Shown here in pieces: positions 46,115 to 55,068 of a DNA stretch of 64,000 nt; the first letter of the stretch is position 1; the number at the start of each line of letters is the position of its first letter. Source of the stretch: JAJYVT01 sp027339205 (GTDB taxonomy: Bacteria > Actinomycetota > Acidimicrobiia > Acidimicrobiales > RAAP-2); the NCBI GenBank assembly GCA_027339205.1, contig DAHWOV010000114.1:1-64000 (forward strand), given 5' to 3'. The position numbers and the translations under genes are program-made. The notes beneath the pieces are model-generated. The model did no database searches, had not been told where the DNA came from, and was given only the letters and a program-made list of their open reading frames with translations.

Positions 46115-46773
46115 TGCACCTGGTGATCATCGGCTGCGGCCGGACCGGCTCCACCCTCGCCGCCCGCTTCGACAGCGAGGGCGACAGCGTCTCGGTGGTC
46201 GACGACGATCCACAGTCGCGCCGCAGGCTCCCTGACGAGTTCGGGGGCGAGTTCATCGAGGGCGACGGGCTCGATCGCCAGGTCCTCGAGGCCGCGGGCA
46301 TCGAGGACGCCGAGGCGCTGATCGCGGTCAGCTCCAGCGACGCCACGAACGTCGTCGTCGCCCGTGCGGCGCGTGACCTCTTCCACGTCCCCCACGTCGT
46401 CGGGCGCATCGACGACCCCGCCCGTGCCCAATTTGGGGTCGACCTCGGGCTCACCATGATCGCCACGGTGCGCACCACGGTGGACCGGGTGCACCGGATG
46501 CTCCGCCACCCCCGCCTCGAGCCCGAGCGCACCTTCGGCAACGGCGAGACGCTGCTCGTACGCGCACCGGTCCCCGACTACCTGGCCGGGAGGAAGGTGG
46601 CCGAGCTCGACGTGCCCGGAGAGATCCAGGCGGTCGAGGTCAGCAGGGGCGGGCACTCCACGATCCCCGCCGGCACCGCGACCCTCCAGACCGGCGACGT
46701 CGTGAGCTTCGTCGTGGCCGCCGCCTCGCTCGGGCGGCTCCGCTCGTTCCTCGGAGGGAGGTGGCCGCAATGA
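46114..46773 (+). CDS. TrkA-family K+ uptake subunit (second pair, first gene)
   Basis: A 219-residue RCK protein. HLVIIGCGRTGSTLAARF is the nucleotide-binding fold, SVVDDDPQSRRRLP closes strand beta-2, and the C-terminal RCK_C domain begins about residue 145 (APVPDYLAGRKVAELDVPG). It is clearly a paralogue of the CeoB-like gene at 12394. The ATG shares one base with the ATPase stop (TGATG), so its translation is tied to that pump. That suggests regulation of ion flux by nucleotide state. Confidence 0.92.
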   Translation: MHLVIIGCGRTGSTLAARFDSEGDSVSVVDDDPQSRRRLPDEFGGEFIEGDGLDRQVLEAAGIEDAEALIAVSSSDATNVVVARAARDLFHVPHVVGRIDDPARAQFGVDLGLTMIATVRTTVDRVHRMLRHPRLEPERTFGNGETLLVRAPVPDYLAGRKVAELDVPGEIQAVEVSRGGHSTIPAGTATLQTGDVVSFVVAAASLGRLRSFLGGRWPQ

Positions 46774-47465
46774 ACATCGTGGTGGCCGGCGCAGGCACGG
46801 TGGGCACGCAGGTCGCCGTCGCCCTGGTCGACGCCGGCAACACCGTGACCCTGGTCGACCTCGATCCCGGACGCGCCGCGCAGCTGGCCGGCCGGGGCCT
46901 GGGCGTCGTCGTCGGCGACGCCGCCGTCGCCGCGACCCTCGAGGAGGCGGGAGGGCTCCGCGCGGACGTGCTCGTGGCGTGCACCGGTCAGGACCCCGAG
47001 AACCTCGTCATCTCGCTGCTCGCACGCCGGCGCCTCGAGTTCCCCCGCGTCGTCGCCCGGGTGAAGGACGAGCGCCACCGCTGGCTCTTCGACGAGACGT
47101 GGGGGGTCGACGCCGCCATCTCGTCGGCGGGGTCACTGGTGCACCTCATCGAGGAAGCCACCGGATCGGCTCGCACCGTCCGCCTGGCCGATCTGTCGGC
47201 CGTCGGCCTGGTCCTCGTAGAGGCCACGGTCGGCGCGACGTCGGCAGCCCGGGGGCGCCTGGTCACGGATCTCGGGCTCGACCGCCACGACCTCGCGGCC
47301 GCGGTCATCCGCCACGGCAGGTCGATCCCGACGACCGCCGCCCGCCAGCTGCGGGTGGGAGACAGGGTGCTCGTGATCACGCGCCCGGGAGGCGAAGACG
47401 GCGTCCAGCGCGTCTTCTACCCCGACGACGCGGGAACGCCGGGTGCCAGTGACGCCCCTTCGTGA
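46770..47465 (+). CDS. TrkA-family K+ uptake subunit (second pair, second gene)
   Basis: A 231-residue partner of the preceding gene, parallel to the CeoC-like gene at 13077. It starts NIVVAGAGTVGTQVAVALVD, continues VTLVDLDPGRAAQL, and keeps NLVISLLARRRLEFPRVVARV and the DETWGVDAAIS segment of that subfamily. The ATG overlaps the previous stop by four bases. The stop lies within a 13-bp tandem repeat. No channel or TrkH gene is next to it. Confidence 0.92.
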   Translation: MNIVVAGAGTVGTQVAVALVDAGNTVTLVDLDPGRAAQLAGRGLGVVVGDAAVAATLEEAGGLRADVLVACTGQDPENLVISLLARRRLEFPRVVARVKDERHRWLFDETWGVDAAISSAGSLVHLIEEATGSARTVRLADLSAVGLVLVEATVGATSAARGRLVTDLGLDRHDLAAAVIRHGRSIPTTAARQLRVGDRVLVITRPGGEDGVQRVFYPDDAGTPGASDAPS

Positions 47466-47493
47466 CGCCCCTTCGTGACGCCCCTTCGTGACG
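47449..47493 (+). repeat. 13-bp tandem repeat spanning the second TrkA stop codon
   Basis: GTGACGCCCCTTC is repeated at 47449-47461, 47462-47474 and 47475-47487, with a partial fourth copy. The TGA of the second copy (47463-47465) is the stop of the TrkA gene. Confidence 0.9.
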
Positions 47494-47543
47494 GGAGCTG
47501 CCGACACGACGTCCTCCGCGTCGGCGAGCGTCCGACTCCTGCG

Positions 47544-49646
47544 CTACGGCTGCAACGCGACCGGATGCTCGGTCAGACGGCGAACCGCCCAGGGAAGCGC
47601 GACCGACGCGGCGGTCGCTCCGGCGGCGTTGCCCAGGGCGATCCCCCAGCCGACCGGCCCCATGGGGGTGCAGCCGAAGAACTGGCTCACCACGGGCGTC
47701 TGGACGATCGCCACGAGGACCCCGGCCGACGCGGCCGTCGACGCGAGCACGAGCGGGCTCGTTCTCCCGACGACCGCCGTCTGCCCGAGCTGCGTGCCGA
47801 CCAGCCCGACGAGCGCGACGGTGCCGGCCCGCCTCGAGCTCCCGGTCGGCAGTGCCATCAGCCACGCGCCGAAGGCGCCAGCCGACGTCGCGGCGGCGCG
47901 AAGGGCGACCTGGCGGGCGAGCGCGCCGCCGAGCGAGGCGTCGGGCCCCTCGTGGAGGAGCTCCTCGGGGGTGCGCCCCGGCGGCGCTCGCAGGGCGATC
48001 GTCATCGCAGGCATCATGTCGGTAAGGAGGTTCACCAAGAGGAGCTGGCGCGCCCCGAGCGGGGACGCACCGGAGATGGCCGTCGAACCGAGCACGAAGC
48101 CAATCTCGCCCAGGTTCCCCCCGACGAGGATCGCGAGCGCGTCCCGGACTGACGCCCACATCGCCCGCCCTTCGACGATCGCGTCCGTGATCGTCTCGAT
48201 GCGATCGTCGAGGACGACCAGGTCCGCCGCTGCCCGCGCAGCCGGAGACCCGTGCCCACCGAGCGCGATGCCGGTGTCGGCAAGCCGGATCGCCGGCGCG
48301 TCGTTGGCGCCGTCACCAGTCATGGCGACCGTGCGCCCGACGCGCTGGTAGGCGCGCACGATCCGCATTTTCTGCTCGGGCGTGACGCGGGCGAAGACGG
48401 TCGCACCGGCGACTGCGGCGTCGAGGAGATCGTCGTCCCAGGCGTCGATGTCCGCCCCGGTGATGACGTCTGCGCCGTTGAGGATGTCCAGTTCCTCGGC
48501 GATGCTCGCCGCGGTCGAGGGATGGTCGCCGGTGATCATCACGACGGAGACGCCCGCCGCCCGAAGGCTCGCCACGGAGGCCGCCGCCGTCGGGCGCACC
48601 CCGTCGGCCAGTCCGAGGAAGCCGAGCAGCTCCATGCCGGCGATGCGCTCGTCACCCAAGGCCGCGCTGAGAGAGGCCGGCCGCTCCGCGACGGCGAGGA
48701 CCCGCAGGCCCTGGCCTGCCAAGTGCTCCACCTGCGCGTCGAGGTACGCCCGGACGCGCCGGCCGAGCGCCACGGGGCCGTCGGGCGACCTCCACGTGGT
48801 GCAGCGGGGCAGCACGACCTCCGGGGCGCCCTTCACCGAGACCCGCGGCCCGACGGCGCTGTCGCCCACGACGGCGTGGTATCCCCGGGAGGGCTCGAAC
48901 GCCAGCTCGCCGAGGAGGGTCCAGCCGCCGAGGCCGTCTTGCGCCTGCACCCCGGCGGCCTGCGCGCCCTCGACGACCGCTCGATCGGTGGCGTGGGGAA
49001 GGTCGCCCTCGGTGTCCGACACCGGACTGGCTCGCAACGCCGCCGCGAGGACGTACTCGCACCGGGGGGCGAGCTCTGTGAGCTTCTGCACCTGGACGCC
49101 GTCCGACACGCTCTGCAGCGCGATCCTGCCGGCGGTGAGCGTGCCCGTCTTGTCGAAGCACAAGACCTCCACCCGGCCGAGCGCCTCGATCGTCCGCGGG
49201 TTGCGGACCAGCACACCGCGGCGGGCAAGTCGTCGGGCCGCCGCCAGCTGGGCCACGGTGGCCAGCAGCGGAAGGCCCTCGGGCACCGCTGCGACGGTGA
49301 GGCTCACCCCTGAGGTCACCGCGACGCGTGGCGAGCGTCCCCGCAGCAGGCCGAGGCCGACGACGGCAGCGCCGCTGGCGACTGACGCGGGGACGGTCAC
49401 CTTCATGAGCGAGCTCAGCCGTGCCTCCACCCCGCTCGGCGGCGGCTCGGGCGCGCCGGCGAGGGTCCGGCCGACCTCGGTCTCGTCCCCCACGGCGACC
49501 ACGACTCCGAGGGCGCTCCCGGTCATCACGACCGAACCTCGTAGGCCATGCAGCTGCGATCGGCCAGCGTTCGGCCCTCGACGGCCTGGCTCTGCTTGGC
49601 CACGGGCAGCGACTCCCCGGTCAGGGCTGACTCGTCGATCTCGCAC
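47544..49646 (-). CDS. CtpH/CtpI-like P-type ATPase, C-terminal part (separated by a frameshift)
   Basis: This carries the catalytic half of a very large P-type pump. Real homology starts near 49538 (SVVMTGSALGVVVAVGDE); the 36 codons before it in this frame are junk. It keeps VAAVPEGLPLLATVAQLA, the phosphorylated Asp in LCFDKTGTLTAGR, SVKGAPEVVLPRC, MITGDHPSTA, hinge MTGDGANDAPAIRLADTG, and the C-terminal helices (LLLVNLLTDMMPAM). All catalytic motifs are intact, so the break at 49536-49541 is recent, a sequencing error, or bypassed. With the N-terminal part the repaired protein would be about 1488 residues, near mycobacterial CtpH (about 1540). Confidence 0.85.
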   Translation of the reverse strand: MRDRRVSPDRGVAARGQAEPGRRGPNAGRSQLHGLRGSVVMTGSALGVVVAVGDETEVGRTLAGAPEPPPSGVEARLSSLMKVTVPASVASGAAVVGLGLLRGRSPRVAVTSGVSLTVAAVPEGLPLLATVAQLAAARRLARRGVLVRNPRTIEALGRVEVLCFDKTGTLTAGRIALQSVSDGVQVQKLTELAPRCEYVLAAALRASPVSDTEGDLPHATDRAVVEGAQAAGVQAQDGLGGWTLLGELAFEPSRGYHAVVGDSAVGPRVSVKGAPEVVLPRCTTWRSPDGPVALGRRVRAYLDAQVEHLAGQGLRVLAVAERPASLSAALGDERIAGMELLGFLGLADGVRPTAAASVASLRAAGVSVVMITGDHPSTAASIAEELDILNGADVITGADIDAWDDDLLDAAVAGATVFARVTPEQKMRIVRAYQRVGRTVAMTGDGANDAPAIRLADTGIALGGHGSPAARAAADLVVLDDRIETITDAIVEGRAMWASVRDALAILVGGNLGEIGFVLGSTAISGASPLGARQLLLVNLLTDMMPAMTIALRAPPGRTPEELLHEGPDASLGGALARQVALRAAATSAGAFGAWLMALPTGSSRRAGTVALVGLVGTQLGQTAVVGRTSPLVLASTAASAGVLVAIVQTPVVSQFFGCTPMGPVGWGIALGNAAGATAASVALPWAVRRLTEHPVALQP

Positions 49647-52009
49647 CCGGCGGTCTCGATCAGGCGGCAGTCCGCCGGGACCACGTCGCCGGCTTTCAGC
49701 TCGCAGAGGTCACCCGGGACGAGCTCGGACCGTTCCCTGGGCAGGACCCGGCCTCCTCGGCGGACATCGACCAGCACCGTCGTCGCCTGCAGCAGCTTGG
49801 CGATCGAGACGTCGGCGCGCACGCGCTGGACCCCGCCGATCAGCGCGTTGGCCGCGGTGGCACCTGCCACCAGCGCGGCGTCGGTCACCGAGCCCACGGC
49901 GGCCGCCATACCGGCGCCGACCAGCATCACCGGGGTCAGCGGGTTCGCGAGCTCGGCGACGACCGCGCGGCCGAAGCCCGTCCGGGCGGGGGCCGCGGGC
50001 GCCGTCGTCCCGTGCCGGCGCGCGGCTTCGGCGATCGCCAGCCCCCGGCGAGTCGTGCCCAGCGCCCGCAAGACTGCGTCAGGGCTCATGGCGTGCCACG
50101 CCACCTCGGCGACCGGCATCGCGGCGGGCCGCCGCCCGACGGAAGCCGCTGCTGCCGTTCCTGCCGCCTGCGCGGCCAGGGATGCGACGTTGACCGGCAC
50201 CGCCGCCCGCCGGGAGGCGCTCGAGAGCGGGCCGAGCATGGACCACGTCGCGCCCGCCGCGAACCCTGCCGCCGAGAGCCCGACGCTCCACCGGCTGGCC
50301 GAACGCGCCGCCGCCAGCGACTCGACGACCAGGTGCGCCTGGGCCAGGCTCGGGGACGTCACGAGCGAGGCACCCCACGGAGGGTGCGGCCCGCGGCCGT
50401 CGACGCCGACCCCGACGTCCGCCGCGCGCAGGGCGCCGTGGGCCGGGCCCCCCGACACCAGGAGCACGCCGAGGCCCTCGGCCTGCAGCGACCGCACCGA
50501 CCTTGCGAGCAGCGTCCCGCCGGCGACCACCTCGTGGGCTCCGATCCGCTCCCCGAGCCCGCTCGCCTTCCCCGCGAGGACGAGGCGGAGCCCCAGGCGT
50601 CGCACCGCGTCGGCGAGCGGCTGGGCCAAAGGGTCGATCTCGGGCTCGAGGTCCACGACGCCGGCGAGGCGGCCCGACTCCACAATGCCCAGCGCGCGAC
50701 GCCCGACCCGGCCGCCGGCCGGGACCCCCGAGGCGGCCGGGAGCTCCTCGGCGACCGCCTCGAGCGTCCCGAGCGCCCACCGTCCGCGCCGGACGAGGCG
50801 GTCGGGGGCGGTGGGGTCGAAGAGCGCGCGCGCCTTGTCGGTCGTCGTGGCGGCGTCGTGGCCGTCCAACACCCTCACGCGGCGAACCACCATCCGACCG
50901 GACCGCAGGACGGCGGCGTCGAGCACGACCGCATCGATGCGGTCGAGCCGGCGCAGCGCGGTCCTGTCGAGCACGACGACGTCACGGGACGCCAGCTCGC
51001 GCCCGAGGCGCGCGGCGAACGCCTCGCGCCCGTGACGGGCAGCTTTGGGGACCCCTGCGGTGACGACCCCGCCGGCGAGCCGAGGGCTCCTCGTGGCAGC
51101 GAGCACCGCGCCCACGCCCGCGACGCTGACGGCGGCGGCCGCGTCGGCGTAGGACTCGACGGGACCGGACCTGAGCGGCCGGGTACGCGGGGGCGGGGCC
51201 ACCGCACGCACGGGCTCGGCGTCGGGCGAGTCGCAGAGGTCCCCCTCCCGGCGCTCCCACGCACGGCGGTGCGCCTGCAGCTCGCCGAGCTGGTTCGCCC
51301 GGTGCGCCATGTCGGCCACGAGGGCGAGCGGTCCCTGCGAGAGGGACTGGGCGAAGGCGCTCGCGACCCCGAGCCCGAGGTCGGTGAGCGCGACGCCGAT
51401 GTGGTGCTCGAGGAGCCCTCGAACCCTCGGCTCGTTCTCGACCAGCGCGACGAGCGAGCCGAGCTCGACGGGGAAGGGGGCCGCGCGCAGGACCTGGCCG
51501 AAGACGCTCCCGCCCAGCGCGACCACGTCGGCACCGATCGCCACGGCCTGACGGCGCAGGGGTTCGACGTCCCCGGGATGTTCGGGACGCTCGCGGGGGA
51601 AGCGCTCCTCTTGGACCTCGTGCGCCTCCTCGACGCCTTCGACGACGTCGACGAGGTCGTCGACCGACGGACCGTCAGGATCGAAGGCCACCACGACGCG
51701 TCCGGTGAGGGCGTTGACCTGCGCCCACTGCACGCCTTCGGCGGCGTGCAGTGCCCGCTCCACGTCACGAGCGAGCGCCTCCGTGCCGGCGCGGTGGACG
51801 CCGCGCACCTCGATGTGCGCCTTGCCGCTGCCCGCCCACACCCTGCGGCGGCGGCGTCCCGAGCCCAGCGCGGCGCCGAGCACCGCACCGGGTGCCGCCG
51901 CGCCGGCACGCAGGAGCGCGATCGGGTTCCTCACCACCTCGATGCCGCCCGCCGGGAGCGACGCGGCGCGCTCAAGTGCGACGATGCCGGGCGATTGCCA
52001 CGCCCACAC
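49526..52009 (-). CDS. CtpH/CtpI-like P-type ATPase, N-terminal part (separated by a frameshift)
   Basis: An 827-residue first part. After about 60 residues comes an HMA-like fold without the CxxC metal pair (AHIEVRGVHRAGTEAL). Then a decayed ATPase-like half follows, where VVLDRTALRRLD stands in the place of DKTGTLT and LRLVLAGKASGLGE in that of the hinge. This silent half is characteristic of CtpH/CtpI. Near the end the true pump begins: LVGAGMAAAVGSVTDAALV, ELVPGDLCELKAGDVVPADC and ALTGESLPVAKQ. The frame then runs out at MAYEVRS where MAYEGS is expected. It overlaps a small membrane gene upstream by 38 bp. Confidence 0.85.
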   Translation of the reverse strand: MWAWQSPGIVALERAASLPAGGIEVVRNPIALLRAGAAAPGAVLGAALGSGRRRRRVWAGSGKAHIEVRGVHRAGTEALARDVERALHAAEGVQWAQVNALTGRVVVAFDPDGPSVDDLVDVVEGVEEAHEVQEERFPRERPEHPGDVEPLRRQAVAIGADVVALGGSVFGQVLRAAPFPVELGSLVALVENEPRVRGLLEHHIGVALTDLGLGVASAFAQSLSQGPLALVADMAHRANQLGELQAHRRAWERREGDLCDSPDAEPVRAVAPPPRTRPLRSGPVESYADAAAAVSVAGVGAVLAATRSPRLAGGVVTAGVPKAARHGREAFAARLGRELASRDVVVLDRTALRRLDRIDAVVLDAAVLRSGRMVVRRVRVLDGHDAATTTDKARALFDPTAPDRLVRRGRWALGTLEAVAEELPAASGVPAGGRVGRRALGIVESGRLAGVVDLEPEIDPLAQPLADAVRRLGLRLVLAGKASGLGERIGAHEVVAGGTLLARSVRSLQAEGLGVLLVSGGPAHGALRAADVGVGVDGRGPHPPWGASLVTSPSLAQAHLVVESLAAARSASRWSVGLSAAGFAAGATWSMLGPLSSASRRAAVPVNVASLAAQAAGTAAAASVGRRPAAMPVAEVAWHAMSPDAVLRALGTTRRGLAIAEAARRHGTTAPAAPARTGFGRAVVAELANPLTPVMLVGAGMAAAVGSVTDAALVAGATAANALIGGVQRVRADVSIAKLLQATTVLVDVRRGGRVLPRERSELVPGDLCELKAGDVVPADCRLIETAGCEIDESALTGESLPVAKQSQAVEGRTLADRSCMAYEVRS

Positions 52010-52208
52010 CGACGAGCACGGCCACGGGCAGGTCGACCACGCCGAGGACGACCGCCGCGCCGAGTCCGGCGTAGAAGCCGCGGGTCACCGTCGGCTCGCA
52101 CAGGCGCGCATGGACGAGCGGCACGACGAACCGGTCCGCCTCGACCTGCACGGCCGGCGAGGTCTGGAACCGCGGGCTCCCCGCGGCTCCACGTGCGCTC
52201 ATGGACAT
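51972..52208 (-). CDS. Small membrane protein next to the giant ATPase
   Basis: A 78-residue protein from the ATG at 52208, with GGGAG 6-8 nt upstream; the longer frame to 52319 has no support. The N-terminal half is polar. The C-terminal half is one hydrophobic hairpin (GFYAGLGAAVVLGVVDLP then AVLVGVGVAIARH). A small hypothetical gene (Rv0424c) also precedes ctpH in Mycobacterium tuberculosis, so this may be an accessory subunit of the pump, though I have not compared the sequences. It overlaps the pump gene and should be co-translated. It diverges from alaX. Confidence 0.65.
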   Translation of the reverse strand: MSMSARGAAGSPRFQTSPAVQVEADRFVVPLVHARLCEPTVTRGFYAGLGAAVVLGVVDLPVAVLVGVGVAIARHRRT

Positions 52209-52369
52209 GTCCGCTCCCGTCGCTTCAACCAGGTCATCGTATTCCCGATCCCCGTGAGGCTGGCGGCGGGCCGCCTCCACGCCCAGGTCGGTAGTCTTGG
52301 TAGGCCAGATGCCCACCACGCGCCCATCCGTGACGGCCTTGCGTGGCCAGCCCGCCGAGGGAGGCTGAC

Positions 52370-53071
52370 GTGGCCACGGACATGCTGTTCTCGAAGGACG
52401 CCTACCTGCGTGAGGTCCAGGCCGTCGTCACCCGCGTCGAGGGCAACCGGGTGGTGCTCGACCGCACGGTCTTCTACCCGACCGGCGGCGGCCAACCGCA
52501 CGACACCGGCACGCTCGGCGGTGCCCGCGTGGTCGACGTGACGAAGGAGGGCGACGACGTCTGGCACGCGCTCGAAGGGCCGGTGCCCGAGCTCGGCGCT
52601 GCCGTCGCGGGGCACCTCGACTGGGAGCGGCGCTACGCGCTCATGAGGACCCACACCGCGCTGCACGTGCTGTCGGGGGTCATCTGGCACGAGTGGGGCA
52701 AGGCCGTCACCGGGGGGAACATGGAGCCGCTCGTCGCCCGCATGGACTTCGAGTTCGACCCGCTCCCCGAGGGCTTCGGCGCGACCGTCGAGGCCCGCGT
52801 CAACCAGGAGCTCGCCGCGGCGCGTCCCATCGAGGTCCGCTTCCTTGCGCGCGACGCCGCCCTCGCGGACGAGGACCTGATCAGGACCAAGGTCAACCTG
52901 GTGCCCGAGGCGGTGAGGGAGCTGCGCGTCGTGGACATCGTCGGGCTCGACAAGCAGGCGGACGGGGGCACCCACGTCCGGCGCACCGACGAGGTCGGGC
53001 GGATCCGCGTCGTGAAGACCGAGTCGAAGGGCAGAGCGAACAAGCGCATCCGCATCGCGGTGCTCGACTGA
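52370..53071 (+). CDS. AlaX-type alanyl-tRNA editing protein
   Basis: A free-standing editing domain that removes Ser or Gly wrongly attached to tRNA-Ala. It has 233 residues. The first zinc half-site is RTHTALHVL (HxxxH). The second normally reads CGGTH but here is DKQADGGTHVRRTDEVG, with Asp in place of the zinc Cys, a variant also seen in other AlaX proteins. The GTG at 52370 is preferred, with GGGAGG 5 nt upstream. Its stop overlaps the selB start (TGATG). Pairing with sel genes is notable, since Sec tRNA is first charged with serine. Confidence 0.9.
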   Translation: MATDMLFSKDAYLREVQAVVTRVEGNRVVLDRTVFYPTGGGQPHDTGTLGGARVVDVTKEGDDVWHALEGPVPELGAAVAGHLDWERRYALMRTHTALHVLSGVIWHEWGKAVTGGNMEPLVARMDFEFDPLPEGFGATVEARVNQELAAARPIEVRFLARDAALADEDLIRTKVNLVPEAVRELRVVDIVGLDKQADGGTHVRRTDEVGRIRVVKTESKGRANKRIRIAVLD

Positions 53072-55068
53072 TGGCACGGGAGGCCGCGAGGGGCGCCGCG
53101 GGCGTCGGGGACGGTGCAGACCCGCCGCCGTCGCGCGTGGTGGTCACCGCAGGCCACGTGGACCACGGGAAGTCGACGCTCGTCGAGTGGCTGACCGGGA
53201 CCCACCCCGACCGGTTGGAGGAAGAGCGGCGTCGGGGCCTGACCATCGACCTCGGGTTCGCCTCGACCGTCCTCCCCTCGGGCATCGAGGCGGGCATCGT
53301 CGACGTCCCCGGGCACGTCCGCTTCCTGAAGAACATGGTCGCGGGGGTCGGGGCGGTGGACGCCTGCCTGTTCGTGGTGGCGGCGACCGAGGGATGGAAG
53401 CCGCAGACCGAGGACCACCTGCGCATCCTCGAGGTGGTCGGCGTACGCCACGGCGTCGTGGCGCTCACGCACGCCGGGACGGCCGGCCCCGAGCGGCTCG
53501 ACGAGGCGCGCGCCGACGTGCGAGCCCGCGTGGCGGGGACCTTCCTCGAGGGGGCGCCGGTGGCGGCCGTGGACGTCCCCGCGGGCCTCGGGCTGGACGG
53601 GCCCGGGGGCCTGCGCGCAGCCCTCGACGCGATGGTCGCGTCCCTGCCCGCGGCACCCGACCGCGGGCGGCCGCGCCTGTGGATCGACCGCTCGTTCGCG
53701 ATCCGCGGAGCCGGGGCGGTGGTCACCGGCACGCTCGCGGGCGGGAGGATCGCGCTCGGCGACCACCTCGAGGTCGTCTCGTCCGCGTCCGCCCTCCCGG
53801 TGCCTGTCCGCGTCCGGGGACTGGAGAGCTACGGCAGACGCCTCCGCTCGGCCGAGCCGGGGCGGCGCCTCGCAGTCAACCTGGCCGGCGTGGACCACCG
53901 CGGCACCGCCCGGGGCGCCGCCTTGGTGCGGGCTCGGCAATGGCACCGATGCAGCGTGGCGGACGCCGAGCTGGCGACGGCCCCCGCGCTCAGCCACCCG
54001 GTGTCCGCACGCGGCGCGTACCTCGCCCACCTCGGGACGGGGGAGCAGGCCGTGCGCCTCCGGGTCCTCGGGCGCGAGAGCGAGATCGCGCCCGGCACGC
54101 GCAAGGCGGTGCGGTTGTGGCTCAGCGCGCCGCTCCCGCTCGCGCCCGGCGACAAGTTCGTGCTCCGCGACGCGGGACGAAACGAGGTCGTCGGCGGGGG
54201 CACGCTGCTCGACGTCGCCCCCGTGCTCCCCGCCTCGCGGGCCGAGCCGAGCTGGTCGGTCGCCCGGGTGGTCGCAGAGCGCGGCTGGGTGGAGGCGGAC
54301 GAGCTCGAGCGGCTGACCGGCAGGGCGGCCACCCCGACGCTCGGGCGCTGGGTGGTCGACCCCGAAGCCCTCGAGCGTGCCCGTGCGGCGGTCGCCGCGC
54401 GCGTGCGCGCGGCGGGGGCGTCGGGACTCGACCTGTCCGTCCTCGACGAACGAGAGAGAGCCGTCGTGGCGATGCTCGACGGGCTCACCGTGTCCCACGG
54501 CATCGTGCGAGCGGCACCTGTGCGAGCAGCGCTCGTGCGAGCAGCGCCTGTGCCGACCCGTGCCCCGGCCGGTCCCTCGGGCGGTCCCTCGGGCGGTGCG
54601 TCGGCCTCGGGGTCGGGCCTTGGGTCGGCGCCGGCGGGGACTGCGGGAGGCGGCCTCGACGACGGCGCGGCAGCCGACGCCGACTTGCTCGACCACCCTT
54701 ACCTCACCGCGCTGCGCGCCTCGCCGTTCGACCCGCCCCCTCCGACCGGCGTCGCGCGCAACGACCTCCGCCGCCTCGTCCGCAGCGGTCTCGTCGTCGA
54801 GACGAACGGCCTGTGGTTCGCGGCGAGCGCGCTCGAGGAGGCAGCGTCGCGCGTCTCGGCCTTGCTCGCCCGGGCGCCGGGCGGCATCCGCGTGGCCGAC
54901 GTCCGCGACGCGCTCGGCGCGTCGCGCCGCACGGTGCTCCCACTGCTCGCGCACCTCGACGCGACGGGGGTCACCCGGCGCGACGGCGACCTGCGCACGC
55001 CCGGCCCCAAGCTGCCCCCGCCTCCCGGCGCGGCGGGGATCGACCCATGCACAAGGAGTGCCCCATGA
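53071..55068 (+). CDS. selB: Selenocysteine-specific elongation factor SelB
   Basis: This delivers Sec-tRNA(Sec) to UGA codons and binds the SECIS hairpin. It has 665 residues. The G1 motif is AGHVDHGKSTLVEWLTG, G2 is RRRGLTIDLGFA, and G3 is VDVPGHVRFLKNM. G4, normally NKxD or TKxD, reads THAG (ALTHAGTAGPERL), so the guanine-specifying Asp is missing. SFAIRGAGAVVTGTL begins domain II. The C-terminal winged helices have a long Ala/Gly/Ser insert with a V-R-A-A-P repeat (about residues 480-545). The ATG at 53071 shares a base with the alaX stop. Confidence 0.95.
   Translation: MAREAARGAAGVGDGADPPPSRVVVTAGHVDHGKSTLVEWLTGTHPDRLEEERRRGLTIDLGFASTVLPSGIEAGIVDVPGHVRFLKNMVAGVGAVDACLFVVAATEGWKPQTEDHLRILEVVGVRHGVVALTHAGTAGPERLDEARADVRARVAGTFLEGAPVAAVDVPAGLGLDGPGGLRAALDAMVASLPAAPDRGRPRLWIDRSFAIRGAGAVVTGTLAGGRIALGDHLEVVSSASALPVPVRVRGLESYGRRLRSAEPGRRLAVNLAGVDHRGTARGAALVRARQWHRCSVADAELATAPALSHPVSARGAYLAHLGTGEQAVRLRVLGRESEIAPGTRKAVRLWLSAPLPLAPGDKFVLRDAGRNEVVGGGTLLDVAPVLPASRAEPSWSVARVVAERGWVEADELERLTGRAATPTLGRWVVDPEALERARAAVAARVRAAGASGLDLSVLDERERAVVAMLDGLTVSHGIVRAAPVRAALVRAAPVPTRAPAGPSGGPSGGASASGSGLGSAPAGTAGGGLDDGAAADADLLDHPYLTALRASPFDPPPPTGVARNDLRRLVRSGLVVETNGLWFAASALEEAASRVSALLARAPGGIRVADVRDALGASRRTVLPLLAHLDATGVTRRDGDLRTPGPKLPPPPGAAGIDPCTRSAP

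Noticed and set aside
49526..49560. Programmed -1 frameshift in the giant ATPase
   Set aside because: A -1 slip would restore the protein, but there is no X-XXY-YYZ slippery site and no obvious downstream hairpin. A missing G is simpler.
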